This document shows positions 52,319 through 61,573 of a stretch of DNA of 64,000 nucleotides, one piece after another. The notes below the pieces were generated by a model. It saw only the letters and a program-made list of their open reading frames with translations, was not told the DNA's origin and searched no databases. This stretch comes from Gemmatimonadota bacterium (GTDB lineage Bacteria > Gemmatimonadota > Gemmatimonadetes > Gemmatimonadales > Gemmatimonadaceae): assembly GCA_016714015.1 (NCBI GenBank), contig JADJNZ010000006.1, positions 124,001 through 188,000 of the forward strand. The letters are read 5' to 3'. Position numbers and translations under genes: made by a program. How positions within the stretch are numbered: position 1 is the first letter of the stretch; every line of letters starts with the position of its first letter.

Positions 52319-52648
52319 TCAGGCGCGGGTCGCGAGATCGAACAGCGAATCGAGGCGCGTCATCTGGAGCATGTCCTGCACTGCGCGCGGAGTGTTGACA
52401 AGCTCCGTGCGCATGCCGCGCTCACGGGCGCGCTTCTGCAGGAGGACGAGGACGCCGAGTCCGCTGGCATCCATCTCGATCGTGCGGGCGAGGTCGATGG
52501 CCACGCGCGCATCGCCGCTGGCGGCGGCCGCCTCCAAGGACTCGAGGACCGCGCGCCGGAACTCGAGGCGATGGTCCGAAGTGAGTCGAAAGGGCGCGAC
52601 GAGCGGCTGCACAGTGGCCTCCGAGGGGATCAGGGTCGAACGGGTCAT
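52319..52648 (-). CDS. STAS-domain anti-anti-sigma-like protein
   Basis: This 109-residue protein is a STAS domain with ARVAIDLARTIEMDASGLGVLVLLQKRARERG. The DASGLG motif carries the Ser that is phosphorylated in SpoIIAA-type antagonists. It could release a sigma factor from an anti-sigma, or act as an MlaB-like partner of MlaF. The gene stands alone, divergent from acs. Confidence 0.8.
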   Translation of the reverse strand: MTRSTLIPSEATVQPLVAPFRLTSDHRLEFRRAVLESLEAAAASGDARVAIDLARTIEMDASGLGVLVLLQKRARERGMRTELVNTPRAVQDMLQMTRLDSLFDLATRA

Positions 52649-52959
52649 CAGTGTCCTCCGGCGCAGGGGAGAGCCGTTCCATCGATCGCACTCGCCGATG
52701 TGGCATTCTGCGCTTTCGAGGGAGACAAGGAGCGAGAACTGTGCCAACAGACACCATGAGCTAAGTCTTTATATTGCAGTGAATTAAACGGCTATCACAT
52801 CGTGATTCCCAGCGGATTTCGCGGATTGCGCGGCTGTTGCGACACTTTACAAGACGGTGTAATCATTCGCAACACTTCGTGCATCACTCGGCATTCGTGA
52901 CGCGCGACACCTGTCGCTGCGGCCTGCCCAACCCGGCTGGGCCTTCATACCATTGTCCC
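52649..52959. promoter_or_regulatory. Divergent STAS/acs promoter region
   Basis: This 311-base, unusually AT-rich gap holds the promoters of two divergent genes. The clearest element is a 38-base dyad at 52836-52873. Exact -10/-35 boxes could not be assigned with confidence. Confidence 0.5.
52836..52873. promoter_or_regulatory. Co-centred nested dyad upstream of acs
   Basis: The outer arms GTTGCGA (52836-52842) and TCGCAAC (52867-52873) and the inner arms TTACA (52847-52851) and TGTAA (52858-52862) are symmetric about the same centre (52854.5). It lies 87-124 bases before the acs ATG. This is a candidate operator for a dimeric or tetrameric regulator. Confidence 0.55.
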
Positions 52960-54924
<1,965 letters not shown>

Positions 54925-54951
54925 GTCGTCCTCCGGGGCGTGGACATACGC

Positions 54952-54980
54952 GGGGCCCGGCGCCGATGGCGCCGGGCCCC
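54952..54980. terminator. Bidirectional terminator between acs and the DsbA-like gene
   Basis: A perfect 13-base stem (GGGGCCCGGCGCC and its complement, 54952-54964 and 54968-54980) with a GAT loop lies 27 bases after acs and 20 bases past the convergent gene. Confidence 0.75.
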
Positions 54981-55000
54981 ACGTCACGCAAGCCGCTGCG

Positions 55001-55756
55001 TCAGTTCCGCGCCGGCACCACCGTCTTCTTCGCGTCGTCCACGGACACCGGCTTCCCCGTCTGCAGGCTCTGGTTCGCCATCAGCCGCACCTTCTCAGCC
55101 GCGACGTACTGCCGCATCTGGTCGTAGGTCAGGCTGCCCGGGATGATCTGGTCACCGATCTTGAACGACGGCGTGAAGCTCACCCGAAGCCGCTCGCCCT
55201 CGGCGCGGTTGGCGTCGATCTGCGGGAGCTTGCTCCCGGAGTCGAAGCAGGTCTCCCAGTTGCCGACGTCGAGCCCGGCGTCCTTGGCGAGCTGCTTGAG
55301 GGGCTTCTTGGGATCGCGCGTCGCCTGGCCGTTCCACTTGTCCTGGTTCCGATAGATCGCGTCGTGCATCTCCCAGAACTTGCCCTGATCGTTGGCGCAG
55401 GCGGCCGCGTTGTGCGCGGCGACGGCGTTCAGGTGCATCGAGAGGGGGTAGTCCATGAACCGGAAGCGCATCTCGCCCGTCGCGACGAGGCGGGCCATGA
55501 TGTCCGGCTCCTCGATGGTGGCGAAATAGCCGCATCCCGGGCACTCGAAGTCGGCGAACTCGACGACCTCGACGAGGGCATCCGCGCTGCCGACGACGAC
55601 GCCTCGGGCACCGAGGTTGGCCCCGGACCCGGGCACGAGGGCGATGACCTTGGGCGGTCGGGACATGACGACGACGAGGGCGATCACGCCGACGAGGCCG
55701 ACGACCGCGAGGATGGTGCCGAATGATCTGGAGTTGCTACGCTTGGAGCTCGCCAC
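55001..55756 (-). CDS. Membrane-anchored DsbA/thioredoxin-fold disulphide oxidoreductase
   Basis: This 251-residue protein has an N-terminal membrane anchor (about 13-33) and a thioredoxin_4 (DsbA-like) domain with the active site FECPGCGYF (CPGC) and cis-Pro in SFTPSFKIG. Inserted helices (about 110-180) are typical of DsbA/DsbG-type proteins. The start is GTG at 55756 with GGAG upstream. It probably oxidises or isomerises thiols in the periplasm. Confidence 0.88.
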   Translation of the reverse strand: MASSKRSNSRSFGTILAVVGLVGVIALVVVMSRPPKVIALVPGSGANLGARGVVVGSADALVEVVEFADFECPGCGYFATIEEPDIMARLVATGEMRFRFMDYPLSMHLNAVAAHNAAACANDQGKFWEMHDAIYRNQDKWNGQATRDPKKPLKQLAKDAGLDVGNWETCFDSGSKLPQIDANRAEGERLRVSFTPSFKIGDQIIPGSLTYDQMRQYVAAEKVRLMANQSLQTGKPVSVDDAKKTVVPARN

Positions 55757-55899
55757 TGGGTTTCTCCGCCGGGGTGACCGGTCTACGGGATTCCCCGAAA
55801 GTTACACAGCCGGGGGGTCCGGGGTAGGAGAAGCGTGTCCTCCTGATTAGCTTTCCCCTGCGGACGGGACCCCCGTCCACGACCCTCCATCCGGACGAG

Positions 55900-56232
55900 A
55901 TGAGCAGACAGAGAAACCGCGGCCGTCCGGCCGCCGCCCCGCCGTCGGCGTTCGATCAGGCGCGCGACGAGCTGTTCCAGCACATCATGCGTTGCGGTGT
56001 CGTCGGCTCCGAGCCGGAGCACATGAAGGAATGGTTCGACGAGACCATGCAGTACATGACCGAGCGGTATCATGAGCTCGGCAAGAAGGAGATCGGGGAC
56101 CTGCGCACCCTGGGCGAGCGATTCGCTGCCCCGACCAAGCGCACCGCCCCCGAGGCCGCTCCGGCGGCGGAGCTCCCGACCGACGCGGGTGATGCGACGG
56201 CGGGCGAGCTCGACACGGTGAGCGCGGCGTAA
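55900..56232 (+). CDS. Small soluble protein of unknown function
   Basis: This 110-residue protein has a basic N-terminus (SRQRNRGRP), a conserved-looking helical centre (DQARDELFQHIMRCGVVG..EHMKEWFDETMQYMTERY) and an Ala/Thr-rich tail. I do not recognise a family. It has its own strong terminator, so it is a one-gene unit. Confidence 0.6.
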   Translation: MSRQRNRGRPAAAPPSAFDQARDELFQHIMRCGVVGSEPEHMKEWFDETMQYMTERYHELGKKEIGDLRTLGERFAAPTKRTAPEAAPAAELPTDAGDATAGELDTVSAA

Positions 56233-56237
56233 CGCGC

Positions 56238-56274
56238 GACAGAGGCCCCGGAGCGTCGCTCCGGGGCCTCTGTC
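56238..56274. terminator. Strong hairpin terminator
   Basis: A perfect 18-base stem (arms 56238-56255 and 56257-56274) with a 1-base centre lies directly after the small hypothetical gene. It may also end the convergent barrel gene whose stop is at 56289. Confidence 0.75.
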
Positions 56275-56288
56275 GTTCGGCCACCCGG

Positions 56289-56891
56289 TCACCGCCCTTG
56301 GCGTCGTCTCCCTCGGAGCACGACGCCCAGCCGCGCGCCGCCGCCGAGCGTGAGCTCGACCGCCGGCACGAACCTCGGAACCGTCGTGCGGACTCCGACT
56401 TGCCGCCGCGTGGCGCCCTCGAGCCCAACGACGCCGAGCAGGAGCCCACGGGTGGATCCGTCGTCGCGCCGCTCCACGCCGATCCCGGCGCCTGCGTAGA
56501 ATCCACGTGCGCGTTCGGCGAATGGATCGAACAGGAAGCGGGCGGTGCCGTCGAGCCGCTGACGCCCCACCCACGCATCCCCTGCCCGGACGGCCCCGGC
56601 GGAGGCGGCGAGCCCGACGCGCGCGTACCACCCGGCACGCAGGTTGACGCCAAGCCCCCCGAGCACGCCGGCGTCGGGGGAGAGGACACTGACGAGATGC
56701 CCCTCCCACTGCGGAAGCGCGGACACGGCCTCCTGCGCCCCCGCGGACGGGGCCGCGAGTGCCAGCGTCAGTGCGAGCGTCAGTGCGAGCGCGGCACCGA
56801 GCGCACGGATGCTCCCGCCTTGGCGGGCACGTCGTGTTCCGCGTCGTCGGAGGAGGTGCGACCGGCAGGGCGGCGTGGGATCGTGGAGCAT
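56289..56891 (-). CDS. Small outer-membrane barrel-like protein (hypothetical)
   Basis: This 200-residue protein has an Arg-rich start and a signal peptide whose core repeats LTLA (LTLALTLALAAPSAGAQ). The mature part has glycine-rich amphipathic strands (GGLGVNLRAGWYARVGLAASAG, GFYAGAGIGVERR), as in 8-strand barrels. I cannot name a family. The 5' end of the gene contains a 12-base tandem repeat. Confidence 0.55.
   Translation of the reverse strand: MLHDPTPPCRSHLLRRRGTRRARQGGSIRALGAALALTLALTLALAAPSAGAQEAVSALPQWEGHLVSVLSPDAGVLGGLGVNLRAGWYARVGLAASAGAVRAGDAWVGRQRLDGTARFLFDPFAERARGFYAGAGIGVERRDDGSTRGLLLGVVGLEGATRRQVGVRTTVPRFVPAVELTLGGGARLGVVLRGRRRQGR
56767..56790. repeat. Tandem 12-base repeat within a signal peptide
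   Basis: Two copies of GTCAGTGCGAGC lie at 56767-56778 and 56779-56790. On the minus strand they encode repeated LTLA units in the hydrophobic core of the barrel protein's leader, so copy-number slippage would change leader length in frame. Confidence 0.7.
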
Positions 56892-56982
56892 GCCCGAATG
56901 CTATCCTGGGGGCGGTTCGGCTTGCCACTGTCCCCGCCCCCCGGTAGCTTCGCCTCTAGTCCCCTGGTTCCCCGAGGAAACG

Positions 56983-57447
56983 ATGGCTGATACGGTCGCG
57001 CTGCTGCGCGGCGTTGCGATCTTCCAGGACCTCGATGACGGCGAGCTCGCGCGCGTCGCGGAGGTCTGTCGCACGCAGGAGTTCGTCTCCGGGGAGTACA
57101 TCTTCAAGGAAGGGGAGGCCGGGAGCCGGCTCTACCTCATCGTCTCGGGTGACGTGCGGATCTCGCGCGTGGTGCCGGGGAGCGGCGAGGAGGCGCTCGC
57201 GGTGCTCAAGCCGGGTGCGCTGTTCGGCGAGATGTCGGTCTTCGACCGCAGCGAGCGCTCCACGGACGCGATCTCGAACGGCGGCACGAAGGTGTTGACG
57301 ATCTCGCGCAGCGACTTCGAGCTGTTGCTCGACTTCAACCGCGACATCGCGTACAAGGTGCTCTGGTCGTGCACGCGGTTGCTCTCGGGACGGTTGCGGG
57401 CGACGAACGACAGCCTGCGGTCGTTCCTGGCGATGTCGATGTTCTGA
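56983..57447 (+). CDS. Cyclic-nucleotide-binding (Crp-like) domain protein
   Basis: This 154-residue protein is a single cNMP-binding beta-roll with a short C-terminal helix: EYIFKEGEAGSRLYLIVSGDVRIS, LKPGALFGEMSVFD (the phosphate-binding cassette, GEMS) and RSERSTDA. It has no DNA-binding helix-turn-helix, so it acts by protein contact or is a ligand sensor. A GAGGA ribosome-binding site precedes the ATG. Confidence 0.85.
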   Translation: MADTVALLRGVAIFQDLDDGELARVAEVCRTQEFVSGEYIFKEGEAGSRLYLIVSGDVRISRVVPGSGEEALAVLKPGALFGEMSVFDRSERSTDAISNGGTKVLTISRSDFELLLDFNRDIAYKVLWSCTRLLSGRLRATNDSLRSFLAMSMF

Positions 57448-57507
57448 GACGGAAGGAAGAAGGCCGAACGAAGAAGGCAGCAGGCAGCCAACACCAATCC
57501 CAGTACG

Positions 57508-58857
57508 ATGCGACGCAAGTCTCTCCTCGCCGCGGCCCTCGTCGCGGCGTTCTCATCTGCGGGGGCGCAGGCGCCGTCGACGCTCGGACTGCAGAAGGAT
57601 CCGCGGATCGTCGCCGCCATGGCCGACGTGTCGCCCGCGCGGCTGCGCGCGTCGGATTCCATGCTCGTCGCGTTCGGGACGCGCAACACCCTCAGCGACA
57701 CGCTCTCCTCGACGCGCGGAATCGGGGCGGCGCGCCGGTGGATCCACGCGCAGCTGATCCAGGCGTCAAAGGATTGCGGCGGGTGCCTCAAGGTCGAGTA
57801 CGACACCGGCAGCGCGGTCGTCGGACGATCAGCGGCGCGCCCGACGGTGCATCTCGCGAACGTCGTTGCCTGGCTCCCCGGGCGCGACACGATGCGCGTG
57901 GTGGTGATCGGCGGGCACTACGACTCGTGCATCTGCAGCGTGCCCAATGGCGGCAGCTTCGACACCATCGCGGACGCGCCGGGCGCGGACGATGACGGCT
58001 CGGGCACGGTCGCGGTGATGGAGGCCGCGCGCGTGGTCGCGAAGCACTTCCCGCGCGGCTTCGATGCGACGATCGCGTTCATCCTCTACACGGGCGAGGA
58101 ACAGGGACTGCTCGGGTCGACGCAGTTCGCCGAGCGGCTGAAGCGCGAGGGGAAGCGCGTCACCGCGGCCTTCACCGACGACATCGTGGGGAACATCACC
58201 GCCGAGGACGGACGCGTGGACTCGATGTCGGTGCGCGCCTTCGCCGTGGACTCCCTGGCGCTCGGCGGCCCGGAGCTCGCGCGCTACGTCTGGGCGACGG
58301 GCGCGGTGTACCAGCCGAACTTCGAGGTGATCCCGATCCTGCGGCTCGACCGCTTGGGCCGCGGCGGCGACCATCGGCCGTTCCACGAACGTGGGGCGCC
58401 GGCGCTCCGCTTCACCGAACGGCTGGAGAATTACAAGCGGCAGCACCTCCCGACCGACGCGCTGAACGACGTGAACTTCCCGTACGTCGCACGCGTCACG
58501 CGGCTGAACCTCGCGACGGTGGTCTCGCTCGCGGCCGCGCCCGCGCGACCCGACTCGACCAACTATGCGCGCGACAGCCGCGGGGCCTCGGGCGGGCAGT
58601 CGTTCACGATCCGCTGGTCGGCGGTGCCGAACGCCACCGGCTACGAGTTGCTCGTGCGTCGGACCACGGCGCCGACCTATACGCGCATCGTGCCGACGGG
58701 GAACGTGACGGAGTTCCTGCTCGACGAGCAACTGGACGACGTCTGGGTCGGCGTGCGTGCGATCGGTGCGGACGGCCACCGCTCACTGACGACGGTCGTC
58801 GGGGCGGCAGGGAGCCCGCGACTGCAGAACCCGCAGCAGCGGCGTCCGCAGGAGTGA
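57508..58857 (+). CDS. Secreted M28-family zinc peptidase with FN3-like tail
   Basis: This 449-residue protein has a signal peptide ending SSAGAQ. Zinc motifs are GGHYDS, PGADDDGSGTVAV, TGEEQGLLGS and a final GGDHRPFHERG. After the catalytic domain a fibronectin-III-like segment (about 365-430, FTIRWSAVPNATGYELLVRR) follows. It is the third M28 gene in the window and is probably a secreted or periplasmic aminopeptidase. Confidence 0.9.
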   Translation: MRRKSLLAAALVAAFSSAGAQAPSTLGLQKDPRIVAAMADVSPARLRASDSMLVAFGTRNTLSDTLSSTRGIGAARRWIHAQLIQASKDCGGCLKVEYDTGSAVVGRSAARPTVHLANVVAWLPGRDTMRVVVIGGHYDSCICSVPNGGSFDTIADAPGADDDGSGTVAVMEAARVVAKHFPRGFDATIAFILYTGEEQGLLGSTQFAERLKREGKRVTAAFTDDIVGNITAEDGRVDSMSVRAFAVDSLALGGPELARYVWATGAVYQPNFEVIPILRLDRLGRGGDHRPFHERGAPALRFTERLENYKRQHLPTDALNDVNFPYVARVTRLNLATVVSLAAAPARPDSTNYARDSRGASGGQSFTIRWSAVPNATGYELLVRRTTAPTYTRIVPTGNVTEFLLDEQLDDVWVGVRAIGADGHRSLTTVVGAAGSPRLQNPQQRRPQE

Positions 58858-58861
58858 GGCG

Positions 58862-59587
58862 GTGAGCGCGTTCACGAGCTTCCGTCCGCAGTCGCTCACC
58901 TTCCTGCGCGGTCTGAGGAAGCACAACGAGAAGCCGTGGTTCGAGGCGCACCGCCCCGCGTACGAGCAGGAGGTGCTCCGCCCCCTCAAGTTGCTGGCCG
59001 AGGAGCTCGACGTGCGGTTCGCGACCGTGGCACCGGAGTTCGTCGCGCCGCCCAAGCGAGCACTGTTCCGCATCCACCGCGACGTCCGCTTCTCGAAGCA
59101 CAAGTCGCCATACAAGACGCACGCGGCGCTCTGGGTCTTCCATCGCGATGCCGGGCGCGGGGTGGGACGCGACGCGCACGGCGGCGCGGGGTTCTACTTC
59201 CATCTCGAACCGGGCGCCTCCCTCGTCGCGGCGGGCTTCTGGATGCCGCCGCGCCCGCTCCTGAACGTGCTGCGCGAGCGGATCGTGGAGGAGCAGAAGG
59301 CCTTCGAGCGGATCCTGAAGGCACCGACGTTCGCGAAGCGCTTCGGCGGCCTGAGCGACGACGAACCCGGCGTGCGCCTCACGCGGGTGCCGCGCGGCTG
59401 GGTGCCGGACCATCCGGCCGGCCACTGGCTGCGCTTCAACTCGTTCACCGCCTCTCGGCCCCTCACCGACGCGGAGGTGGTGTCACCGAAGCTGGTGGAC
59501 ACGCTCATGAAGGACTACGCCGCCCTGCTGCCGCTCGTGCGCTGGCTGAACGGCGCGCTCGGCTTCCCCTCCGCGACGTCGCGGTAG
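58862..59587 (+). CDS. DUF2461/TIGR02453 family protein
   Basis: This 241-residue protein has the family start FRPQSLTFLRGLRKHNEKPWFEAHRPAYE and the central FRIHRDVRFSKHKSPYKTH. A role is not established for the family. It starts with a GTG 4 bases after the M28 stop and ends 18 bases before the asparagine synthase gene. Confidence 0.88.
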   Translation: MSAFTSFRPQSLTFLRGLRKHNEKPWFEAHRPAYEQEVLRPLKLLAEELDVRFATVAPEFVAPPKRALFRIHRDVRFSKHKSPYKTHAALWVFHRDAGRGVGRDAHGGAGFYFHLEPGASLVAAGFWMPPRPLLNVLRERIVEEQKAFERILKAPTFAKRFGGLSDDEPGVRLTRVPRGWVPDHPAGHWLRFNSFTASRPLTDAEVVSPKLVDTLMKDYAALLPLVRWLNGALGFPSATSR

Positions 59588-59605
59588 GCGCGAGGGCGCC
59601 CCGCG

Positions 59606-61561
59606 ATGTGCGGCCTCGCCGGGATCCTGACGACGCGCCCTGACCGGCGCGCCACGCTCGACGCCGCGGTCACGCGGCTCCGCACGCCGATCCGCCATCG
59701 CGGACCCGACGACGACGGCGCCTTCGTCGACGCCAGCGCGGGCCTGGGGCTCGGGTTCCAGCGCCTCTCGATCCTCGACCTCTCGCCCGCCGGACACCAG
59801 CCGATGCGCTCGGCGAGCGGCCGGTTCGTGATCGCGTTCAACGGTGAGATCTACAACCACCGCGCGTTGCGCACGGAACTCGCGGCGCTCGGCCACGCCT
59901 TCCGCGGGCATTCGGACACGGAGGTCATCCTCGCCGCCGTGGAGCAGTGGGGCGTGCGCGCCGCCCTGCCGCGACTCGCCGGGATGTTCGCGATCGCACT
60001 CTGGGACGCGGCGGCACGATCGCTCACGCTCGTGCGCGATCGCCTCGGGAAGAAGCCGCTCTTCGTGTACCGCGCGCCAGGGCTCGTGCTCTTCGCCTCG
60101 GAGCTCAAGTCCCTCGCCGCGGACCCGGACTTCGCGCGCCGCGTCGACCCCTCACAGTTATCAGCATACGCGCGCTACCTCTACGTTCCGGCCCCAGGCA
60201 GCATCTACCGGGATGTGATCAAGCTGACGCCGGGCCATCTCCTCACGCTCACCGATGCGGCCGCGCCGCTCCCGGAGAGCGAGCCGTGGTGGGAGGCCGA
60301 GCGCGTGGCGGATGCCGGGGCCGGCGCGCGACTCACCAACGAGGCGGACGCCATGACGCGCCTCACCGATCTGCTCCGGCTCGCCACGCGCGAACGACTC
60401 GAGTCCGACGTGCCGCTCGGAGCGCTCCTCTCCGGCGGCGTGGACTCCGCGCTCACCGTCGCACTCATGCAGGAGGTGGCCCCCGAGCCCGTGCGGACCT
60501 TCACGATCGGCTTCGATGATGACGCGATCGACGAGACCGACACGGCGGCGCGGATCGCGGCGCACCTCGGGACACGCCACACCATGCTGCGCGTCGGTGG
60601 TGCGGAGGCGATGGCGGTGGTACCCGATCTCGCGCGCATCTACGACGAGCCGCTCGCCGATCCGTCGGTCATCCCGACGGTGCTGCTCTGCCGACTGGCG
60701 CGTCGTGACGTGACGGTGGCGCTCTGCGGTGACGGGGGCGACGAGGTGTTCGCCGGCTACACGCGATACGAGCAGGGACGGAAGTTGCTCGAGCGGGTGG
60801 CGGCGATGCCGTCCGCGCTGCGACGCCCCGCGGCCGCGGCACTGCTCGCACCCCGCGCCGGGACGTGGGACGCCATCGCGAACGTACTGCTCGCCGCGGT
60901 GCCCCGCGACAAGCGCCCACCGCTCATCGGAGAGCGACTGCAGAAGGTGGGCCATCTCCTCGCCGCGGGAGACGCGCTCGAGGGCTATCGGTCCCTGCGG
61001 TCGGCATGGCTTGATCCGGCAGTGCTGCTCGACACGACCGCGGCGGCGCCGGACCGGCTGCTCGCGGTACTCGGCCGCCATCCTCGGCTCGCGCTCGCCG
61101 AGCGGATGATGCTCGCCGATCAGCTGACCTACCTCCCCGACGACCTGCTGCAGAAGATCGACCGCGCGGGGATGGCGGTGGGACTCGAGGTCCGCGCGCC
61201 GCTGCTCGACCATCGGCTGCTCGAATTCGCGTGGACGCTGCCGCACGGGATGCGCGTGCGGCGCGGCGTGACGAAGTGGATCCTCCGCGAGGTGCTGGCG
61301 CAGCGTGTGCCGCGCGCGCTCTGGGAGCGGCCGAAGCGCTGGTTCACGATGCCGGTGCGCGGCTGGCTCACGGGGCCGTTGCGGCCCTGGGCGGAGGAGC
61401 TGCTGAGCGAAGGGTCGCTCGCGCAGGTCCCGGTGCTGCGCGCCGACGCGGTACGGGCAGAGTGGGCGCGCGTGCGCGAAGGGCGCGCGGGGAACGGCCA
61501 CGCGATGTGGGCCGTGCTGCAACTGCTCGCGTGGTGGCGGGAGTGGCGCCCGACCCTCTGA
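59606..61561 (+). CDS. asnB: Asparagine synthase, glutamine-hydrolysing
   Basis: This 651-residue protein starts MCGLAGIL, so after Met removal Cys2 is the N-terminal nucleophile of the glutaminase domain (about 1-200; RHRGPDDDG, NGEIYNH). The synthetase domain (about 235-640) has the PP-loop LLSGGVDSAL. AsnB makes asparagine from aspartate, or an amidotransferase of the same fold modifies another substrate. Context gives no biosynthetic cluster, so ordinary asparagine synthesis is likely. Confidence 0.92.
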   Translation: MCGLAGILTTRPDRRATLDAAVTRLRTPIRHRGPDDDGAFVDASAGLGLGFQRLSILDLSPAGHQPMRSASGRFVIAFNGEIYNHRALRTELAALGHAFRGHSDTEVILAAVEQWGVRAALPRLAGMFAIALWDAAARSLTLVRDRLGKKPLFVYRAPGLVLFASELKSLAADPDFARRVDPSQLSAYARYLYVPAPGSIYRDVIKLTPGHLLTLTDAAAPLPESEPWWEAERVADAGAGARLTNEADAMTRLTDLLRLATRERLESDVPLGALLSGGVDSALTVALMQEVAPEPVRTFTIGFDDDAIDETDTAARIAAHLGTRHTMLRVGGAEAMAVVPDLARIYDEPLADPSVIPTVLLCRLARRDVTVALCGDGGDEVFAGYTRYEQGRKLLERVAAMPSALRRPAAAALLAPRAGTWDAIANVLLAAVPRDKRPPLIGERLQKVGHLLAAGDALEGYRSLRSAWLDPAVLLDTTAAAPDRLLAVLGRHPRLALAERMMLADQLTYLPDDLLQKIDRAGMAVGLEVRAPLLDHRLLEFAWTLPHGMRVRRGVTKWILREVLAQRVPRALWERPKRWFTMPVRGWLTGPLRPWAEELLSEGSLAQVPVLRADAVRAEWARVREGRAGNGHAMWAVLQLLAWWREWRPTL

Positions 61562-61573
61562 GCGGCGACGCGC

